A DNA stretch of 64,000 nucleotides, from the NCBI RefSeq assembly GCF_964036645.1, contig NZ_OZ038525.1:4344001-4408000 (forward strand). The letters are read 5' to 3'. The notes beneath the pieces are model-generated. The model was not told the origin of the DNA. It worked only from the letters and a program-made list of their open reading frames with translations, and ran no database searches. Each line of letters starts with the position of its first letter. Positions within the stretch are counted from its first letter, which is position 1. The position numbers and the translations under genes were made by a program. Shown here one piece after another: positions 59,308-64,000 of this stretch. This DNA is from Tenacibaculum sp. 190524A02b. GTDB lineage: Bacteria; Bacteroidota; Bacteroidia; Flavobacteriales; Flavobacteriaceae.

Positions 59308-60552
59308 CTACTTTAGTTGAGAGTGTAGAAAGTCAGTAATAAGTTTGGTAGCACCGATATTTTCTCTAATATATTCAATGTTTAGAGTACCCATGCTTTC
59401 TCTTAAAGATTTATTAGCTTTAAGAGTTACAAAAATAGACGAAAGTTGTTCAAAGTCTGTAACAATTGTAACACTCTTACGATTGATTAAGTCGATGGCT
59501 TCTTGGAATTTAAAGTGTTTTTTACCACCAAAAATGACAGGAATACCATAAGTGGCTGGTTCAAGAATATTATGTAATCCAGTAGCTAATCCACCTCCTA
59601 CATAAGCAATGTCTGCATGCGCGTATATTTTAGTTAATAGACCAATGGTATCTATAATTAAAACATCATAATCGGAAAGCTTTTTATTGTTGTGTTCAGA
59701 AAATAGAATTACTTTTTTAGTTTGAATGTTATTTTTTATACGTGCAATCTCTTTATGATTAATATTGTGTGGAGCTATAATAACTTTCTCATTATTTTGC
59801 ATTTTAGTATTAATATACTCAATAAGTAGCTCTTCATCTTCTTTCCATGTACTACCCGCTACTATTGTAAAGCAATTCTGTTGAAAATCTTTGATGAAAT
59901 CTAAATGATTTTTCTGTTGTAATATATCATAAACTCTATCAAACCGAGTATCACCACTTATAGTAACATTGGAGAAGTTTATGGAGTTTAATAGGTTTTT
60001 AGAACTCTCATTTTGAACAAAAAAATGATGAAAAGCTTCCAGTTTTTTTCTCATAAAAGCTCCATACGGTTTAAAAAATAATTGCTTTTCTCTAAATATT
60101 CCAGAAGCCAAAATAGTGGTAATATTTTCTTTTTTTAGCTGATTAAGTAAGTTAGGCCAAAATTCATATTTAATAATAATAGCAACTTCTGGATGAACTA
60201 AAGAAATGAACTTTTGCATATTACGTTTTGTATCAAAAGGTAAATAACAAATAACATCAGCTTTATTATAGTCTTTTCTTACCTCATAACCAGAAGGAGA
60301 GAAAAAAGTAAGAACTATTTTATAATCTGGGCTAGACTTTTTTAAATACTCTATAATAGGTCTTCCTTGTTCAAACTCACCTAAAGAAGCAGCATGGAAC
60401 CAAATCGTCTTATCTGTTGGTTTTATAGTTTCAAGTAGTTGAAATGACTTCTTTCTACCATTAACAAATAAGTTTATTTTAGAATTAAATAAGGCAATTA
60501 TTTTTAAAATAAAATAAATTGGATGAATAACAATGTTATAGATGAAGTTCAT
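59308..60552 (-). CDS. waaA: 3-deoxy-D-manno-octulosonic acid transferase
   Basis: This 414-aa glycosyltransferase has a short N-terminal membrane-associated helix (about 5-23). The catalytic ASLGE motif follows (Glu59 in HAASLGEFEQGRP), then the acceptor-domain Glu in IIKYEFWPN, and a C-terminal GT-B CMP-Kdo site with YVGGG and EPATYGIPVIFG. It attaches Kdo to lipid A at the inner leaflet. The start sits about 5 bases after a TAnnTTCG-like box, so the leader is extremely short. It is monocistronic. Confidence 0.93.
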   Translation of the reverse strand: MNFIYNIVIHPIYFILKIIALFNSKINLFVNGRKKSFQLLETIKPTDKTIWFHAASLGEFEQGRPIIEYLKKSSPDYKIVLTFFSPSGYEVRKDYNKADVICYLPFDTKRNMQKFISLVHPEVAIIIKYEFWPNLLNQLKKENITTILASGIFREKQLFFKPYGAFMRKKLEAFHHFFVQNESSKNLLNSINFSNVTISGDTRFDRVYDILQQKNHLDFIKDFQQNCFTIVAGSTWKEDEELLIEYINTKMQNNEKVIIAPHNINHKEIARIKNNIQTKKVILFSEHNNKKLSDYDVLIIDTIGLLTKIYAHADIAYVGGGLATGLHNILEPATYGIPVIFGGKKHFKFQEAIDLINRKSVTIVTDFEQLSSIFVTLKANKSLRESMGTLNIEYIRENIGATKLITDFLHSQLK

Positions 60553-60570
60553 AGGGCGAATTTAGGGATA

Positions 60571-60604
60571 AAAAAAATCAGTGAAAACTTTCACTGATTT
60601 TTTT
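60571..60604 (-). terminator. Intrinsic terminator of the accB-accC operon
   Basis: A stem of about 14 bp pairs the AAAAAAATCAGTGAAA arm (60571-60586) with the matching arm ending in a T run at 60604. On the minus strand it closes the accB-accC message. Confidence 0.85.
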
Positions 60605-60621
60605 ATATTATTTTGAATCAA

Positions 60622-61959
60622 TTATTTTATTTCAAAATCTTCCATAAACTTTGTAGTATAGTTTCCTGCAACATAATCAGGATGATCCATTAATTGTCTA
60701 TGGAAAGGAATTGTAGTTTTTACACCTTCAATTACATACTCATCTAAAGCACGTTTCATTTTATTAATTGCCTCTTCTCTAGTTTGAGCAGTAACAATTA
60801 ATTTTGAAATCATAGAGTCATAATTTGGTGGAATCATATAACCAGCATATACATGTGTGTCTACACGCACACCATGGCCTCCTGGAGCATGATATGAAGT
60901 TATTTTACCTGGAGCAGGTCTAAATCCATTATGAGGATCCTCTGCGTTAATTCTACATTCAATAGAATGTAGTTGAGGTGTATAATTTTTACCAGAAATA
61001 GGAACACCAGCAGCTACTAAAATTTGCTCACGTATTAAATCATAATCTACAACTTCTTCTGTAATAGGATGCTCTACTTGAATACGCGTATTCATTTCCA
61101 TGAAGTAGAAATTACGATGTTTATCTACTAAGAATTCTACCGTTCCAGCACCTTCGTATTTTATAAATTCTGCAGCTTTTACAGCAGCTTCTCCCATTGC
61201 GTTACGCAATTCATCAGTCATAAAAGGAGAAGGAGTTTCTTCTGTTAATTTTTGATGACGACGTTGTACAGAACAGTCTCTTTCAGATAAATGGCAAGCT
61301 TTACCATAAGCATCACCTACAACTTGAATTTCAATATGACGAGGCTCTTCAATTAATTTTTCCATGTACATGCCATCGTTACCAAATGAAGCTTTCGCTT
61401 CCATTCTAGCAGAATCCCATGCGTCACGTAAATCTTCAACTTTCCATACAGCACGCATACCTTTACCACCACCACCAGCGGTAGCTTTAAGCATAACAGG
61501 GAACCCCATTTCAACGGCTAATTTTTCGGCTTCATCATAAGAATCCAAAATACCTTCAGAACCAGGAATACAAGGTACACCAGCAGCAATCATAGTTGCT
61601 TTGGCAGTAGCCTTATCTCCCATTTTTTCAATCATTTCAGAAGTAGCACCAATAAATTTAATATCGTGTTCTTCACAAAGCTTTGAAAATTTGGCATTTT
61701 CAGATAAAAAACCATATCCTGGGTGAATAGCGTCAGCATTTGTTATTTCTGCTGCAGCTATAATGTTTGCCATTTTTAAATAAGACTCGCTACTAGGAGC
61801 AGGACCAATACAAACAGCTTCATCAGCAAAGCGAACATGTAAACTCTCTTCGTCTGCTTTTGAATAAACTGCCACAGTTTTTATGCCCATCTCCTTACAG
61901 GTTCTAATTACACGTAAGGCAATTTCACCTCTATTGGCTATCAATATTTTTTTAAACAT
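60622..61959 (-). CDS. accC: Biotin carboxylase subunit of acetyl-CoA carboxylase
   Basis: This 445-aa ATP-grasp enzyme begins [16 protein letters not shown] and has the biotin carboxylase markers GYGFLSEN (81-88), [12 protein letters not shown] (ATP loop), [15 protein letters not shown] and [12 protein letters not shown]. It carboxylates the biotin of AccB in the first step of fatty-acid synthesis. It follows accB by 78 bases in one operon. Length is normal. Confidence 0.96.
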   Translation of the reverse strand: MFKKILIANRGEIALRVIRTCKEMGIKTVAVYSKADEESLHVRFADEAVCIGPAPSSESYLKMANIIAAAEITNADAIHPGYGFLSENAKFSKLCEEHDIKFIGATSEMIEKMGDKATAKATMIAAGVPCIPGSEGILDSYDEAEKLAVEMGFPVMLKATAGGGGKGMRAVWKVEDLRDAWDSARMEAKASFGNDGMYMEKLIEEPRHIEIQVVGDAYGKACHLSERDCSVQRRHQKLTEETPSPFMTDELRNAMGEAAVKAAEFIKYEGAGTVEFLVDKHRNFYFMEMNTRIQVEHPITEEVVDYDLIREQILVAAGVPISGKNYTPQLHSIECRINAEDPHNGFRPAPGKITSYHAPGGHGVRVDTHVYAGYMIPPNYDSMISKLIVTAQTREEAINKMKRALDEYVIEGVKTTIPFHRQLMDHPDYVAGNYTTKFMEDFEIK

Positions 61960-62037
61960 AATAGATAATTTAAAGGTTATAATTTAAAGTTGTATTTGTA
62001 GTTTAGAAACAAATACTAGTTAAAGAATAACTATTAA

Positions 62038-62523
62038 TTAAGATGGGTCAACCAAAAATAAAGGTTGGTCAAATTCTACAGGAGAAGAATCGTCTACTAA
62101 AACTTTAACTATTTTACCAGATATTTCCGATTCTATTTCGTTAAATAATTTCATTGCTTCAATAACACATACTGTGTCACCAGACTTAACAGTAGACCCT
62201 ACTTCTACAAAAGAAGGTTTGTCTGGAGAAGGCTTTCTATAGAAAGTTCCGATGATTGGTGATTTAATAGTTAAATACTTTGAATCATCATCATTTGTTT
62301 CAGTAGTAGGAGTGGCAGGTGTTGCTGCAGGCTGTGCTACTGGTGCTTGTGCTATCATTTGTGGAGCTTGCGCTACAGGCGCTGCTGCTTGAATGATAGT
62401 TGTTTCTGGTGTTGAACTTCCTGTTTTGATGGTAATCTTAACATCTTCCATCTCTAACTTTACTTCGCTTGCACCTGACTTAGCTACAAACTTTATAAGA
62501 CTTTGAATTTCTTTAATATCCAT
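62038..62523 (-). CDS. accB: Biotin carboxyl carrier protein of acetyl-CoA carboxylase
   Basis: This 161-aa protein has a small N-terminal helical domain (KEIQSLIKFVAKSGASEV), a flexible Ala/Pro/Gln linker (about 43-78) and a C-terminal biotinyl domain (about 84-161). The target EAMK carries biotin on Lys125. The fold is the standard lipoyl/biotinyl sandwich. It lies between fabH and accC. Confidence 0.96.
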   Translation of the reverse strand: MDIKEIQSLIKFVAKSGASEVKLEMEDVKITIKTGSSTPETTIIQAAAPVAQAPQMIAQAPVAQPAATPATPTTETNDDDSKYLTIKSPIIGTFYRKPSPDKPSFVEVGSTVKSGDTVCVIEAMKLFNEIESEISGKIVKVLVDDSSPVEFDQPLFLVDPS

Positions 62524-62547
62524 TTTCCTAAGTTTAAGTTGTTTGGT

Positions 62548-63543
62548 TTATGAATTATATGCCCATTTTAAGTAGATAGCTCCCCATGTGAAACCACCAC
62601 CAAATGCGGCGAATATTAAGTTATCTCCTTTTTTTAACTCTTTTTCATAATCAGCAAGTAATAAAGGTAAAGTAGCTGAGGTAGTATTTCCATACCTATG
62701 AATATTCATCATAACTTTATCGCCTTCTAAACCAATTCTATTTGCTGTTGCTTCAATAATTCTTTTATTAGCTTGATGCGGTACTAACCATTGAACATCT
62801 TCTTTAGTAATGTTATTCCTAGTCAACATTTTTTCAGCAACATCAGCCATGTTAGAAACTGCAAATTTAAAAACAGTTCTTCCTTCCTGATGCACAAAGT
62901 GTTGTTTATTCTTAATCGTATCTTCTGATGGAGGTAAAATTGAACCACCAGCGTCAATTTTTAAGAATTCACGTCCAATACCATCACTACGTAAGTACTC
63001 GTCTTGTAAGCCTAAACCTTCAGTATTAGGTTCAAACAGAGCTGCACCTGCACCATCTCCAAAAATGATACATGTAGTTCGGTCTGTGTAATCTATTATA
63101 GAAGACATTTTATCCGCTCCAATCAATAACACTTTCTTATAACGTCCACTTTCTATATAACTAGTAGCTGTTGACATTCCATAAAGGAAGCTAGAGCAAG
63201 CAGCTTGTAAGTCATAAGAAAAGGCATTAACAGCACCAATTTTTGAGGCTGTATAAGCTGCGGTTGACGCTACAGGAAGGTCAGGAGTTGCTGTGGCTAA
63301 GATAACCATATCTATCTCTGATGCATCTACTCCTGATTTTTGAAGTAAATCTTCAGCTGCTTTAATGGCCATAAAAGAAGTACCAGCACCTTCTTCTTTT
63401 AAAATTCGTCTTTCTTTGATTCCGGTTCTAGAGGTTATCCACTCATCATTAGTGTCAACCATAGTTTCTAACTCTTTATTAGTTAGTGCATATTCTGGAA
63501 CATATTTTCCTACTGCTGTGATAGCTGCAGTTATTTTAGTCAT
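62548..63543 (-). CDS. fabH: Beta-ketoacyl-ACP synthase III
   Basis: This 331-aa thiolase-fold enzyme has catalytic Cys116 in DLQAACSSFLYG, His in WLVPHQANKRI and Asn in RYGNTTSAT. It condenses acetyl-CoA or a branched primer with malonyl-ACP to start fatty-acid synthesis. It is the first gene of the fabH-accB-accC run, 24 bases before accB. The plsX gene that often sits between rpmF and fabH elsewhere is absent. Confidence 0.96.
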   Translation of the reverse strand: MTKITAAITAVGKYVPEYALTNKELETMVDTNDEWITSRTGIKERRILKEEGAGTSFMAIKAAEDLLQKSGVDASEIDMVILATATPDLPVASTAAYTASKIGAVNAFSYDLQAACSSFLYGMSTATSYIESGRYKKVLLIGADKMSSIIDYTDRTTCIIFGDGAGAALFEPNTEGLGLQDEYLRSDGIGREFLKIDAGGSILPPSEDTIKNKQHFVHQEGRTVFKFAVSNMADVAEKMLTRNNITKEDVQWLVPHQANKRIIEATANRIGLEGDKVMMNIHRYGNTTSATLPLLLADYEKELKKGDNLIFAAFGGGFTWGAIYLKWAYNS

Positions 63544-63607
63544 AGTTGTTTGCTTTAGTTATAAAACTAGTGTTCAAAGAAATGAAAATTATTTCACTTT
63601 TTTAAAG

Positions 63608-63636
63608 AAAAAAAGCCAAAATAGAGGGCTTTTTTT
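63608..63636 (-). terminator. Second terminator after rpmF
   Basis: A 10-bp stem AAAAAAAGCC / GGCTTTTTTT (63608-63617 with 63627-63636) has a 9-nt loop. With the hairpin at 63652 it makes a tandem pair between rpmF and fabH. Confidence 0.65.
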
Positions 63637-63651
63637 GAGAAAACACAAAAA

Positions 63652-63670
63652 AACCCTCAATACGAGGGTT
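63652..63670 (-). terminator. Terminator directly after rpmF
   Basis: AACCCTC (63652-63658) pairs with GAGGGTT (63664-63670). On the minus strand it is followed by a T run. It separates rpmF from fabH. Confidence 0.75.
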
Positions 63671-63695
63671 GTTTTAGTTTTTTAAAAACTATTTT

Positions 63696-63890
63696 TTATG
63701 CTTCAGCAGCAGCAGTATCTAATACTACTTGACCTCTGTAATATAATTTTCCTTCGTGCCAGTGAGCTCTATGGTATAAATGAGCTTCTCCAGTTGTTGG
63801 GTCAACAGCTATTTGAGGTATAGAAGCTTTATAATGAGTTCTTCTTTTATCTCTTCTTGTTTTAGATATTTTTCTCTTTGGATGTGCCAT
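63696..63890 (-). CDS. rpmF: Large ribosomal subunit protein bL32
   Basis: This 64-aa basic protein begins [20 protein letters not shown], the bL32 signature, followed by the family's [17 protein letters not shown]. It lacks the four zinc Cys found in some bL32 forms, so it is the zinc-free type. It follows the DUF177 gene by 8 bases, the conserved yceD-rpmF pair. Confidence 0.96.
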   Translation of the reverse strand: MAHPKRKISKTRRDKRRTHYKASIPQIAVDPTTGEAHLYHRAHWHEGKLYYRGQVVLDTAAAEA

Positions 63891-63898
63891 TTTATATC

Positions 63899-64000
63899 TT
63901 ATTTATCTGTTAGTAAATCCTTTAATTTATCCCATCTAGGGTCTGTTGTTTTTTCTTCAACAGTATTGTTGTTATTGTCTTTTATTCTTAACTCTTCAAG
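63899..64000 (-). CDS. DUF177/YceD family protein, C-terminal end (partial)
   Basis: The last 33 codons of a gene running off the right edge are seen on the minus strand, ending at TAA 63899-63901. The tail [12 protein letters not shown] is the conserved C-terminus of DUF177 (YceD, 23S rRNA accumulation) proteins, whose gene almost always precedes rpmF. It lies 8 bases upstream of rpmF. Confidence 0.85.
   Translation of the reverse strand, partial: LEELRIKDNNNNTVEEKTTDPRWDKLKDLLTDK

Overview
This window is from a low-GC member of the Bacteroidota, most likely a marine gliding Flavobacteriaceae of the Tenacibaculum/Polaribacter kind; genus is inference. The evidence is a type IX secretion (T9SS) sorting tail, a gliding-type C-terminal domain with an adjacent PorP/SprF partner, -7 promoter boxes of the TAnnTTTG type, DksA-like and LspA variants typical of the phylum, and the rpmF-fabH-accB-accC order.

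Left part (1-18,000): ordinary, mostly single-gene or short-operon chromosome. It begins with the end of a T9SS-secreted protein. Then come a methyltransferase, several small secreted or unknown proteins, a PhzF-family enzyme, a secreted HExxH protease with a remarkable 7+7 hexapeptide tail (C-x-H units, then H-x-F/Y-D units), two HxlR regulators beside redox or membrane proteins, a surface alpha/beta-hydrolase lipoprotein, an ECF42-type sigma factor with its YCII partner and a probable self-recognised promoter, a CtpA-type protease with dCMP deaminase, an Lrp-HupE pair and a bacilliredoxin. A 1.2-kb gene-poor gap at about 16,050-17,250 holds five 41-bp tandem repeats, a 20-bp palindrome and an orphan terminator. 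A TerB-DnaJ protein follows.

Middle part (18,100-45,940): one secretion locus. A strong promoter is followed by a leader of about 700 nt that contains a basic 130-aa ORF, and then by a single 24.2-kb gene for an 8,055-residue surface protein. That protein has a signal peptide, N-terminal beta-sandwich and P-type domains, then 14 near-identical units of 338 or 342 residues. Each unit is a calcium-binding thrombospondin-type-3 stretch plus one of two alternative Ig-like domains (A or B). After these come a ladder of 77-residue Cys-paired units, another Ig-like domain, and a CHU_C type B T9SS signal. The next two genes encode a PorP/SprF outer-membrane partner and a TPR/PD40/OmpA protein that probably anchors the export machinery to peptidoglycan.

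Right part (46,060-64,000): housekeeping. It contains ileS and a DksA-like gene, an M61 peptidase, an ABC-2 exporter with an unlisted 36-aa membrane peptide between ATPase and permease, and a divergent LytS/LytTR two-component pair with 21-bp-phased candidate operators in the shared intergenic region. Next are lspA, a DUF4230 gene, a split YeeE/YedE transporter, waaA, and accC-accB-fabH-rpmF-yceD read leftward to the window edge.
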